This document shows, piece by piece, positions 10,700-20,825 of a stretch of DNA of 64,000 nt. The stretch lies in the NCBI GenBank assembly GCA_021234155.1, contig JAJEKV010000075.1, positions 3,279,280 to 3,343,279 on the forward strand. Direction: 5' to 3'. The number at the start of each line of letters is the position of its first letter. Positions within the stretch are counted from its first letter, which is position 1. The position numbers and the translations under genes were made by a program. The notes under the pieces were generated by a model. That model did not search any database. It was given only the letters and a program-made list of their open reading frames with translations, and was not told the origin of the DNA. This DNA comes from Isoetes taiwanensis. Its lineage: Eukaryota > Streptophyta > Lycopodiopsida > Isoetales > Isoetaceae.

Positions 10700-11900
10700 C
10701 CCGTGCCAAAAATGCCTTACTCGCACTGCTCCAAGTCATTCCAGTCGCCAAAGAGACGGCATCGGCCCCCAAACCTCGACCCCGCATGAAGGACGGGCTC
10801 GACCGGTGCCCTAACAAATGTGACCGATGGCCCCAATCATATAGCTCACGCTCGGGTGATTTGTTGTTCTGCATGGCATAAATCGCTTTCCGGCCCACTT
10901 CACACCGCAGCGGATAGACGCCTCCCGCCAGAGCCGGAGGGGAACTCCACCCCTAGGTACTTGTAGGTGGGCGTGGCGCCCACAGTCCCCCCCGATATGT
11001 GAGTGCAGGAGGCATGGGGTGACGGAAGAGGATATGAGAACCACCTGGTCTTGGCCAGATTGACGCCAAGCATGTCGTAGCCCGACAAAATGTGTCTAGG
11101 GCATCCGTGTGAGACCAAGATAGTGTGGGCCAGCCAGCCAACATCGTCCCGCGATAGATGAGCTGGCCGGATGACCTGATGCAAAAAGCGTATGCCATCC
11201 CCCATGCTCGCAGAAGCGTGGCTCTAACCGATCAATGTAGAGGCCAAAAAGTGTTGGCGAGAGGGGGCAACCTCTTGGGACCCTATACTATCGGTGAATG
11301 CTTGGCCCGTCGGCCGATCCCCGCCAAAACAACTCTCATACAACACGTATATGGCATTCGCCGTGACGTGCAAATGGAGCCCCAGCTGACGCAGCTAGCC
11401 CACGCTTTTTCCCTTGGATCCGACAAAAGCCTTTGGCGAAGTCCACAAAGCAAACAATACAAGTCCGTAGATGATTCCGGGCCGCTTTCAATCGCTGCCC
11501 GCAAATGTAAAGATATGGTCAATCGTTGAGTGGCGGGGTCGAAAAGCCCGCCTGTGTGAGGGCTCGCGATCCGGCCACCTCCCAGTAGTCAACATTACCG
11601 CCGCCGAGAATGCCGATAGCGGTTTGGCAAATAATGAACCGACCATGATCGTCCCACTTGGCCGGACAAAGGTGGGGTCGCCTCGCCTTGTGAATGGGAA
11701 CAACCCCGCTTGGGTCCATTGTCGGGGAAACCCTCCTCGCAATGCTCGTTGAACAGGGTAGTGAGGACCGCACAAGGCCGCCTCTGCCCACTTGAGTAAC
11801 TCGCCTCCATACCATCGGGTCACCGCCTTCCCATTAGCTAGCCGCTCTGTGCCCTCCTCAACATCCTCGCCCACGAACCAATGGGGGCCATCCCGTGGGG
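10700..11900 (-). pseudogene. LINE-G reverse transcriptase, broken
   Basis: Fragments of a non-LTR reverse transcriptase in several minus-strand frames: RPRHSTIDHIFT (near 11515-11560), DALDTF, NLAKTR and YKYLGVEFP (near 10960), all aligning with the better copy at 46600-47270. The catalytic YADD site, intact at 46984-46995, is disrupted here (11143-11158 reads as TATCGCGGGACGATG on the minus strand) exactly at its CTG. Confidence 0.65.
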
Positions 11901-12754
11901 GTATGGGCGACGCTGCCCCTGGCGGGTCATAGAGCTGCCGCAGTAATCGCTCCCACCGCCCGGGTGTGATGTCCCCTCAGAGGGCGGGCTGGCCTTCAAG
12001 CACTTCAAGGCCAAAAGGTTCGAGGATGAGTGTCCAACAGCCGAACATCTCCCACGATAAAAGCAGGCAAGGTACCGCCTTTGTGTCCCTTCGGATGGGC
12101 GCGGTATGGTGGTGGCCCGCAAGCGGTACTGGATCCGCATCGATTTGAGTGCCGCCGGCTCTGCTTACAACCGCATCAAACCATCGGTTACGCGGGAATG
12201 TTGCTGACCCCTTCGAAGCGCGACGGGGGTCCGCCAGCACTCGGCCCGCCGTGATCCCGTATTAGCCCGAAAGTCACCGGGTCTGTCACCGCTTCTAGTG
12301 TGGAGGTCTCGCAATTACCGGAGGGCGCCCATGAGCATCTGGCGAAGTCCTCTACCGCCATAATCGAAGTCTCAACCGAGGACGGTGGAGAGGGGTCGGC
12401 ATAGTGGGGGTTCCACGCGGCCGCCAAACCAGGTCCAAATAAAGTGGGAGGTGATCTCGAGTCGATCTCCTCATCCCGATCGCCTGGCTCACCCTAAAAC
12501 GAATCGATGAGATGCATATCTTTGGCGCAACTACAAGCACATAGTCCACCACACTAGACCCTCCCCGATTGTCCCGCTCGCATGTGCACTTTATGGTGAA
12601 TCGCCACCGTGAAAGGCCATTGCAAATTATCAAGTCAAAAATGCCACATAGCAGAGCAACCGTCGCCAAAGCGAAAGTGACTGGGGCCGGCATCCGACCC
12701 GCGCGGCCAAGGCTACTGGGCGGGCGAAGCCGCAGACATCGCCGTGCCGAGGGG

Positions 12755-13240
12755 TCAAGTCGCATGGGCTGCTCTACTCCCGTCCCGCAGCATTGAAATC
12801 TCCAAGAAGGACGACCCTACCCAACCGCCGATGCCGCCAGATGTCATCATATAGATCGACATACGGGTCCATCCTATCCGCGACGGGTGGCAGCGATAGA
12901 AGGTGCCGTCAGCGTGAGGGAAATAACAGCGCTTAAAAAGAGGGTTGCCACCGGTATTATGCACACGAACCCGGGCACCGTTATGTATGTCCGCCTTCCG
13001 GAGGATAACCGAATGTGCCAAGGTTGTCCGTAGTAGCAAGCCACTCCCCATGACCCCGCCGGCCTGCATAAGTATTGAAGACCGAGAAATGTTGGTAACC
13101 CGCAAATCGTAGCCTCAGGGCTCAAAGATGCTCCCATGTCTCCATGAGGAAGATGAGATCCATACCGGGCCGCCACGGAAGTTCGACCGGCCCCCTTCGC
13201 CAAGGGAAGCCTCGACAATTCCATGAGACCACCCGGAGGC
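12755..13240 (-). pseudogene. LINE-G APE-type endonuclease, broken
   Basis: The domain that nicks target DNA in LINE insertion. The start reads as MVSW/SHGIV around 13230 in alternating frames, and LLGDFNAAG (minus strand, 12810-12785) is the catalytic GDFN motif of apurinic-endonuclease-like domains. The block B copy keeps MVSWNCRGFPWRRG and MDLIFLMETWEHTG intact in short frames, confirming the domain. Frameshifts separate the motifs here. Confidence 0.65.
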
Positions 13241-13599
13241 ACAATTCCTATTTGTCGCCAGGGATGGTATGCGCAGCCGAAGCTAAGGGAGGGAGGGCGG
13301 AAGCGAGGGCCGAAAGTGAGAAGTAGATGGAGCGGAGGCAAAGATGTGGTCGAGAGGGCGGGGCCGCGAGGGAGCGGGGAGTAGGAGCAGGAGAAGGGGG
13401 GCCGTGGGTAGTAGAAGCGTATGCGTGGCCGCTGCGCAACCGGTTGGGGCCGCGGGGTCCGCAGCAGATAGCGTGTCGGCCGGAAAATGTGCATCCCGCC
13501 AACCAATCCCTGCGGCACTCGCTGGCGGTAATGCCTCGACCCCCCGACAAGCTCCCCGCCTCGCGGCCTCCCGCTGCACGGGTGTGAGGTCCCGGCCCA

Positions 13600-14099
13600 C
13601 GCATGTGGATGTCCCTTCAACATCCGCCCCCGGCGCAATATGGCATCACGCACTGCATCCGCAACCGCGAATATGACAATGCGGTCACGCCCGGGGCGCC
13701 GAGCCCCCATGCCGGGCCGCTGAGAAATGTGAACTGCCTCGGAATGTCATCCGACGAGAATGTGTGTTCGGATGTGGTGGGCGAGACTCTCCCCGCTGTT
13801 TCGCATGCCTCGAACTACCAGATTGTGGCCTCTCCGCCAAGGCCTCGAGTTCTCATGGGCTCAAGGGTCCAAGGTGGGCGGTAAGGCCGGGTCCCCGTGG
13901 CCGGGGTGGTGGTGGTGGCCGGGATGGCGGGGAGGACTGGAGTGTGGCCGGGATGGCGGGAGTGGGCGGGAGAGCTGGGCAAAGAAGGGGGGGCGGGCCG
14001 CCGGTGTGGAGGCTATGGCGGGATAGCAGTTTGAGCCGCGTTCTCGGCCCTGTGAAGTCGGGAGGACAGCTCTTGCAGAGCCTGCTGCTGCTTGGCCAT
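13600..14099 (-). pseudogene. LINE-G ORF1-like region, broken
   Basis: The minus strand opens at 14099 with MAKQQQALQELSSRLHRAEN, a heptad-like stretch that could form a short coiled coil, then runs into a proline-rich segment and stops. ORF1 proteins of LINEs bind the element RNA; that role is inferred from position before the endonuclease. The reading frame changes several times before 13600. Block B shows the same start region near 31640-31680 in worse condition. Confidence 0.4.
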
Positions 14100-14120
14100 C
14101 TCCTGCCTGCACTACTGCAT

Positions 14121-14795
14121 TTTTTTATTTTATTTTCTTTTGTTTTGTTTTGTTTTGTTGTGCAAAGTTTTTTCTGCGGTCTCTTTTGCACAAATGCTAT
14201 TATCTATTTCCTGGGCTGAAGTACAAGAAGGTCATTCTCTTTCCACATTGCACTAGTACTACTTCTACTTTGCATTGGTAAATCATAGATTCAAAAAAAC
14301 TCCTTGTTTGATGCATTAGCCTAAAAGGCCATGAACAAGAATAATAAAATTGCTCCATCTTCTTTGCAGCATGAAGTGGAAAGCTAAAGCTCTTTTTCTA
14401 GGGCTATTCTATATAGGAAAAGCATTAAGATTATTGAAAAAATTCTTTACTAGATTCTTCTCGAAGAAATTCCATCATACTGAGATTTTGCCCTTCTGTC
14501 CATAGGGGGTGCTCACCCCTTTTTTTCCCTATGATTTCATTGTGAACTTTAACATTGACATTACAATTCAACATGTGGATAGATATTTACATCACAATAA
14601 TAAGTTTTAAGCCTAGCTGAAGCTTGCAATTGTTCTAGGTCAGGCTTGCCCTCTTAAGAGTCTTATCAATAGGCTTATATGCTCGTATAATATCTGGTTT
14701 CCCAAACCCGAAAGTGCATTACCTATGAACTTAAAAGCATAAAAAGAGCATTTTTTATTCAACTTAGGACAACACTATGTCAATAAATATGTCAA
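14121..14795. repeat. Repeat W, copy 2 (right flank of LINE-G)
   Basis: The longer direct repeat of 9194-9744, ending in the same CAATAAATATGTCAA and then continuing into unique TAAATACATTTTG. It holds CATGAACAAGAATAATAAAA and CAACATGTGGATAGATATTT. The W-LINE-W-flank order is what a target-site duplication would give, though about 0.6 kb is far beyond the usual length. Not LTR-like: no TG...CA ends. Confidence 0.85.
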
Positions 14796-15600
14796 TAAAT
14801 ACATTTTGAAAGACACAATGCAAACAACCAAAATATTGGCAATCCTACAAGGCATTGTTTGGTAATCATATGAAACAAATAAATTTATTTCATAATAACA
14901 ATTGGTGCAACCAATTCCAGATACAAGCTCTATTCTTCAAGCTCTATTACAACTCTCCTTCCATCTAGATACAAGTTTCAAGAGGGCAAACCACTACAGC
15001 ACCATGTTTCTTTGTCCAGAGATTAAAAGAACAGGTTTGAGGGAATCATATTTGAAAAACAAAGCGCAAGGAGAATAAATGCAAACTATTCTACTAGCAA
15101 AGCTTATCATAAGTGACGTAACCCCCAAAAAAGTAAAAAATGCTTGAAAACAATAGGAAGATTAATCACGAGTCGCGTAATTAACCCCCAAAAAATATAA
15201 AATGCTTGAAAACAATAGGAAGAATACCAGGCAATAGCAGTAATAGATCGATCAAATGTCACTGGCATTCCGCAAGAGCAAATATTTTGTAACGTGAATC
15301 TTGTGTTACATTTGTGGTGGTGTTTGAGATGGATTTCCATTAATTCCATTCTTACATATTCCCTGTGTAGAATATTCCATTCTGTACTTAAACATTGAAA
15401 TTAGTCACAATTATTGTTATAGGAAATAAAACAATGCAGAGAACATATGTTACATGATCAATAAGCTTCTTTGGCCCGAACTGTTTGGCAGATTCCCACG
15501 TGTTACGCACTCGTTCGCCACTTTGTTTCCAACTGAGACTCTAGCCCTCTTTCACATTGTTTAAGACTTAACACAAATTCCCCATAATTAATTTGAAAAG
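14796..15600. other. AT-rich spacer in copy A, no gene seen
   Basis: Contains a tandem-like pair of segments with TGCTTGAAAACAATAGGAAG at about 15141 and 15203. A minus-strand open frame at 15107-15349 arises from this low-complexity repeat and has no domain. Nothing else was recognised. Confidence 0.4.
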
Positions 15601-15639
15601 GAGAAATGTTCAAGGTGCCTTGCCTGCTATGATAAATTT

Positions 15640-16030
15640 CTTGTAATAACTTAAATCTTTGCTAATAGTATACGTATATTTGTTTAAAGATCCTTATTAA
15701 TTTTAGTCTTTACATTAGATTAACCAGAGGAATATTTTAACATGGGTATCAAGGTCAGAGGTCTGGCATAGACATTCTATCATTCTTTCTCTTTTCCTTG
15801 CTCCCATAGGCACGCCCCCGAGCACCACCATATTCCCTTCCTGGGATTGATCGTCCTCAATCAAGGAAATATATGATAAATTAACATAATTAAGTCCAAT
15901 GGTTACACCCCAACCCCGAGTGAGTCCACAATAAAAAATATTTAAGTCTGGTCCTTTAGGCTAAAAAATTTCAAGTCCAGCCCTTAAAGGCTAAAAAGTT
16001 TTGAAGCAATTTGAGGCTATCCACGTTGCA
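15640..16030. repeat. Repeat Z, copy 2
   Basis: Homologous to 5040-5490. It lies in the stretch 15601-16102 that is identical to 33178-33679 in block B, including at least eight CAG/CTG sites, in sharp contrast to its noisy surroundings. Confidence 0.65.
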
Positions 16031-16978
16031 GCCATCTAGGATTTAGGGAGCTTAAGAATCGCTGGATTTCATCTAGGATGAGAAAAATTCATCGAAATTC
16101 CAGCATGTTCATGCGTAGCTTAGGAAGTTATGCCCCTGTTAGGGAGAATTAGCGATCAAACTGATTTTGTAGAGAACACAAATCAAATTGGTTTGTTCTA
16201 TTGGTAGCGGTTCTATTTTCGTGCATTCAAATGCACAAAATTATGCTGTAGAAACTTGCCAGAATCAACAAGAAACTGATGAAAATCGCCAAAAGATACC
16301 TAAAAACTTCAAAATCTTGGAACTTGCCAAAAATAATGGCGCCAGATCAAAATCACAAGGAACCTTGCACGTCCCGAGCGCCATTGGCGCTCGACCAAAC
16401 GATCCGGTAACACCTCTTCTTCACGGCGAGACGAGGTAAGAAAGAAAGAGAGAATGAAAGGGGAAATAGGGGATTTTTGGGCCACGCAAGATGACACATA
16501 AGCGTCATCCACGTAACAAGAATGTCAAGTGACGCCTGGTGACGCCGTAACAGGCGTCGCCTGGTTGACATCCTAAGAATGTCAAGTAAGTTAGACATTC
16601 CTATAGACAGAAATGCCCCTAAAACAGGGGCATTTTCACTAACTTGCCAAAAAATAATGGAATTTTTACAATTTGCCCTTTAAAATATAACCAACTAGAC
16701 CATGGATTGTCATAACCTGGAGCGATCATGGCCTTTAATAATGACAAGAAATTTATCGCAAAACCTGCTGCAAAAAGAAGTTTTGTGTGAAGTCGAATAG
16801 TTCTCAATTCTAGACATATTGTTACACACACCAAATAACTTTAGAGTGTCTTATTCGATCTGCTTCGCTTATAGAGCAAAAAAAACGTAGAAGTCTTGCT
16901 TGTAACTAAGAGTTTTGGAGAGTACAACAAAAATAAAGAAAAACTCACCTCCAAAACCAAGTCCAAAACTTACCTCCA
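16031..16978. other. Spacer with inverted-repeat hairpins
   Basis: No gene was recognised. Short palindromes occur: AGCGCCATTGGCGCT near 16377, GACGCCT...AGGCGTC near 16531-16558, and GCCCCTAAAACAGGGGC near 16616-16631, a strong stem. AATGTCAAGT is repeated at about 16521 and 16577. This could be the edge of an unclassified DNA element, but no paired termini were found. Confidence 0.3.
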
Positions 16979-16984
16979 ATCACT

Positions 16985-17760
16985 TTGATTCCTAAAGTGG
17001 GGTGTCCAATAAACATAGGAGATTGGAGGCCAATCTCCTTGACAAATACCACTTATAAGGTATTAGCCAAGATCCTGGCCAATAGATTAAAGGCTTGCCT
17101 TATAAATGTTATAAATCCATGTCAGTCTGCTTTCCTCCCCCAAAGACATATTCTTGACAATTACATTGGGGCTGCTGAAGGGCTACATTGGAATAAGCTG
17201 TCCAAGCAAGAATGTCTATTGCTCAAGTTGGATTTCAAGAGAGCATATGATACTATCAGTTGGCAGTTCTTGGAGAAAGCTATGGCCCACCTAGGATTAT
17301 CAGAAAAGGTGTATCAAAAAGTCTTTGGATTCAATTCAACAGCAACCTCAGCTTTAATTGTCAATGGTGCAACTACTGACAAATTCCAGTGTAGGAGAGG
17401 GGTAAGGCAAGGCTGTCCTTTAGCCCCTTACCTTTTTCTGATTGCTGCAGAAATGCTCACAAAATTAGTACTACAAATGCAAGACAAAGGAGACATTCAA
17501 TCACTGCAACTACCAAAAGGGGAAGGTACCTTTTCCATAATGCAATATGCTGATGATACCTTTGTTTTTTTTTGAAGGAAGGAGAAAGTCTCCAAAAATT
17601 TCTTGCAGCAATGGAAAGGTTTGGTCTGGTTTCTGGAGTTTGCTTGAACAAAAATAAAAGTGCTATAATATTGGATTCTGAGGAGAAAACCATGCAAGGG
17701 ATTAAAGTGTTAAGTAAAGATGCAGGTACTGTCATATAAGGTATCCCTTTGTCACTAAAC
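16985..17760 (+). pseudogene. LINE-A reverse transcriptase, N-terminal half
   Basis: Open for 196 aa, with RT motifs in order: GDWRPISLTNTTYKVLAKIL, QSAFLPQRHILDNYIGAAEG, LKLDFKRAYDTISW (motif A aspartate), RRGVRQGCPLAPYLFLIAAE, MQYADDTFVFF (catalytic YADD). A frameshift in the T-run at about 17566-17574 moves the reading into the next frame, which continues LKEGESLQKFLAAMERFG to KDAGTVI-stop-GIPLSLN. It has lost its upstream endonuclease, so it cannot be autonomous. Confidence 0.9.
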
Positions 17761-17770
17761 TCTACATTGG

Positions 17771-18042
17771 TTTGGGTGCATATTCACACCTGGGTGACTC
17801 CAGAACGAGAGTCGTTGGATAGGCATATTCACCCCTTTATTCCTTAATCTACAAAGTGCAGACGATAGTTCCTCATTTGTGGGGTATGCAAGTACAAAAT
17901 TTGCTATACTGTATAACAAGATTCGCAAAATACTATAAGATTTCAAGCGGAATACTATATGGTGTTGATTTCGTACATGCAAAATACAATTATGAGGGCT
18001 CTCGCTGCCCTACGTCACCCCCCGTGTGAATATGCACCCAAA
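17771..18042. mobile_element. MITE-like element with terminal inverted repeats
   Basis: Starts with TTTGGGTGCATATTCACAC (17771-17789) and ends with its exact reverse complement (18024-18042). The match extends further inward (GTGAC/GTCAC), with one small change in the left arm. It is 272 bp long, AT-rich and non-coding. It sits inside the LINE-A reverse transcriptase. No clear target-site duplication was seen, so the superfamily is open. The block B copy is at 35364-35631, where the left arm is complete and the right arm is damaged. Confidence 0.75.
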
Positions 18043-19106
18043 TCAAAGGGGGATTTTAATTTAAATGTGTTGGACCCAATGGTTGTGTTAATTAATGTCA
18101 ATGGTAGTTATGTGTTGGTTGTCAATGTCAATGGTTGTTATGTGTTGGTTGTTATGTGTTGGGGGATTTAATTTTTATATGTTGGATGTTAATGGTTTGT
18201 GTTGCAAAAAAAATCTTTTGGCCCCTTCGGGCCTTAGGCTACCACGCCTTGACAAAAATTTTAGAATTTGAAAAAAACTAGAATTCATTTGAGGCTTTCA
18301 TCACCTGTAGCTTTTGAATTTGATCACAATAAAACAAATAGAACATAAGTAAAAGTTACCATAAAGATAGAGCAGATTGATCCCATTATTCTGAAAGTCA
18401 TAAAGTTTGCAACACCCATACACAAACATTTTTCAACTGGAATTCAAGAGCAGCCTTTGGCCTCCATGGATTCTTGTGGTGAGAAACCAAAGTGGGAAAC
18501 TTTTCTGCTTGTTAGCACAAGGATCTAGAAGCCTTGGAATTTGCTTAATAACTGCCTCAAAATCTAAAAATGCATGGTAATTTTTTACAAGCTTCATTCG
18601 GAATGAGCCATAAAACAATATCCAATAGCGCAATCCTATATTAATCAGCTGGTAGGATGTGAAAGCCTACCAAACCCGGCCGAAAAATTATTGTTTTAGA
18701 GTAGATAACTTAACCAAACATATACATATCATACACTATCAAAAAGATCTCAAAGAGAGCTTTCCAACGCAATAAAAAGCATCTTAAACAAAGCTCTGGA
18801 TCAAAAGTTATGATAAGAAATGTGTTGCCGGCGGGGAAACTGCACTACATGCGCCCTTCAAGCCCTTCATGTGCCCATTATGCACCACACACACAAAAAG
18901 AGGGCTTTTGTTGTGAGCCATTGATTGTTGACCATTGGAAAAAAAAAGGCTAAAATCAATGGCCCTTCATGTGCCCATTATACATCACACGCACAAAAGA
19001 AGGGCTTTTGTTGTGAGCCATTGGTTGTTGACCATTGAAAAAAAAAAAGGCTAAAATCAATGGCTCAGAAATTATGCACTCTAGATGTACGCATTAGTAC
19101 ATCCAT
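18043..19106. other. Rest of the insertion splitting LINE-A
   Basis: Contains a T/G-rich stretch with repeated TTGTTATGTGTTGGTTGT (about 18100-18170), then AT-rich DNA with no ORF of note, then a 100-bp tandem repeat (18863-19063). The LINE protein stops making sense at about 17765 and resumes at about 19180 within a few residues of where it left off, so all of this came in later. Confidence 0.5.
18863..19063. repeat. Two tandem units of 100 bp
   Basis: Unit start CCCTTCATGTGCCCATTAT at 18863 and again at 18963; each unit ends in GGCTAAAATCAATGG. The units differ mostly in A-run length and a few bases. The block B copy starts at 36461 and 36562. Confidence 0.85.
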
Positions 19107-20549
19107 TTGAATACATCACGAAATCATAGGAAAACCTTAGTGAAAAGCATACAAGAACACAAAGAAAACCCCCTGTTATTATGCTACATATTGAAAGGCC
19201 TTTGGGATCCAATTGTGACTAGGATCAAAAAGAAGTTGGGATCATATTCCTCCTCTCTGTCCTTGGCAGGTAGAATTCAAATAGCAAATGCTGTTATAGG
19301 AAGCACTCATGTATATTTCTCCTCGGCTGTAATAGGGGATAAAGCATCATATGGTAAGATTGAAGCAGTTATCAGAAAATTCATTTGGCAAGGGGTCCAT
19401 AAAGTTGCATGGAATGATCTGACTAAGTCCAAGAAAGAAGGTGGGATGGGATGCAAAGATTTATTTCTACAGGCACAAGCTCTGGCTGCTAAGATGATTT
19501 GGAGAGCCATACAGAATAATTCCCCATCCCCAGCCCAAAAACTGGTTAGGTACTGGGTATTAGAGTCTTACCCTGTTGGCAGCCATAGTCTCAAGCATCA
19601 ATTACCTGATTCTGCATTCTTCCAATTTAATCCTTGTCCAAATACTTCCTCCATCCTTAGAAGAATGTTCCAGGCTTGGAATATGGCCTCTCTTTGCTAT
19701 AAGCCTCCAATTATTGACACCAAAGCCAAAGAGATAAATTTCTTTTGGCATCCAGGTATTGTTGATAGTGAAACTAATTGTCTGGCACTTATGCATCCCC
19801 AGAAGTACATACAATGGAATCAGGCTGGATTGAGACAGATTGGAGATCTTTGGGATGAAACACATGGCTGGAAACCATGGGAAGTAATAGTAGAGTTGAC
19901 CAAAGGATCAAATCTAGACAAATTGATATACAATACAGTGATGGAAAAAATTAGACATGTGGACGAGTTAGCTAGTACCACCAATCAGTAGCATTTAAAA
20001 GGTAAAGAAATATACTCGGTAAGTCTGATCTACAAAGCTTTAATCAGTCACAAACCTTCCAAGGCAACTCTACTTTGGAATTGTGAAGAAGAGACATTGG
20101 CAGTTGTATGCAAAAAGGGATGGAAAAGCTACAATGCAAACAAGATCAAAACTTTCAGGTGGCTGATTTTACACCAAGGGCTAACAACAAACTACAAAAG
20201 ACATAAAATGGATCCTAATATACCAGATTATTGTCCATTGGGTTGTGGTGAAATAGAAACATCCAACCATGTGTTCCAATGTCACAGGATTATGGAATTC
20301 TGGAACTGGTCAGCTCAGGTTAATAAAGGAACAATTGGAGATCGAGGTCTTATAGAGTTCCTCAACACAGATAACAGGATTTTATGTACAACAAGGTCAC
20401 TAGGCTCCTGGTCAATTTGGAAACACAGGAACAGGGTGGCTATGGAAAACAAGAATCCCAACATTATATGGCTAAAACAAACATTTCTGGCAGAATTAGC
20501 AAACACAGCAGTGGCACATAAGTCCTTGAAGGGAAAGAATTATGATTAG
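19107..20549 (+). pseudogene. LINE-A RT C-terminal region and zf-RVT domain, one internal stop
   Basis: LGSYSSSLSLAGRIQIANAV, KFIWQGVHKVAWNDLTKSKK and GGMGCKDLFLQAQALAAKMI are the usual RT thumb/C-terminal region of plant LINEs. A single TAG at 19989-19991 interrupts the frame, and the same frame then continues through HLKGKEIYSVSLIYKALISH to TFRWLILHQGLTTNYKRHKM, CPLGCGEIETSNHVFQCHRI, the Cys/His cluster of zf-RVT. At that position family members usually have Trp, so TGG to TAG is likely. The first residues before about 19170 are not LINE sequence. Confidence 0.85.
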
Positions 20550-20825
20550 GATGGAATGCCTTTGGTAGATTTCAGGGTAACTATGATTTCTTTGTTCTTA
20601 ATCTAACTGATGATGATGACATGTTACACAGATGCCATGAGGAGACTGAATAGATGGGGAGCAGCTGACAGAGGGATGGGAGTAGCAGAAGACTCGGATA
20701 ATGAGGACACAAATCTGGGCAGAATTGAAGAAGAGGACCTCTTCATTCAACTAAAACAGGAAGTCATACATGCAGCTGCTCTAAAAAGGATTCTTAAGAG
20801 GTCGGAAACATGGAGACACAATAAC

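Larger units (their letters stand above)
9745..14120 (-). mobile_element. Near-full-length GC-rich non-LTR retrotransposon (LINE-G), copy A
   Basis: A GC-rich island in AT-rich DNA, read on the minus strand. In order: ORF1 start near 14099, an APE-type endonuclease (MVSWNC start near 13230, GDFNA near 12800), reverse transcriptase (about 11900-10700), then the 3' end GGTCTCCGTGGACGATAAAA followed by a TTCC repeat tail (9745-9765). The family also occurs at 27290-31690 (-), 42730-48365 (+) and as 3' fragments at 55850-56000, 60735-60878 and probably 6522-6655. All frames are broken by many small indels, so it is not coding as written. The block between the W repeats is about 4.4 kb. Confidence 0.8.
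2846..20825. repeat. 18 kb direct duplication, copy A
   Basis: The whole stretch is matched in the same order and orientation by 20826-38425. The left edge lies inside repeat X (GCATTCTTCATGGACATTTT) and the right edge just after the 3' part of an L1-like LINE (ACACAATAACC). Copy A is the cleaner one: its LINE-A reverse transcriptase reads for 196 aa without interruption. It holds X, Y and Z repeats, a minus-strand GC-rich LINE flanked by W repeats, and a plus-strand AT-rich LINE with a MITE inside. Confidence 0.9.
16979..20825 (+). mobile_element. AT-rich L1-like LINE (LINE-A), 5'-truncated, interrupted, copy A
   Basis: The order is: reverse transcriptase fingers and palm (16985-17760), an insertion of about 1.35 kb (about 17771-19106) with a MITE and a tandem repeat, the RT C-terminal region, then a zf-RVT domain (to 20549). 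The endonuclease and ORF1 are missing on the 5' side. It is cut at 20825 by the duplication junction, so the true 3' end is not seen. The RT type (WRPISL, QSAFLPQR, RQGCPLAPYLF, YADD) is that of ordinary plant L1 elements. Confidence 0.85.

Noticed and set aside
12874..13710. A 278-aa minus-strand open frame
   Set aside because: It lies across the ORF1 and endonuclease parts of LINE-G and does not follow the endonuclease motifs, which occur in other frames; long chance frames are expected in GC-rich DNA.
9194..14795. W-LINE-W as an LTR retrotransposon
   Set aside because: W has no TG...CA ends, no primer-binding site or polypurine tract was seen, and the inside encodes an APE-type LINE on the opposite strand.
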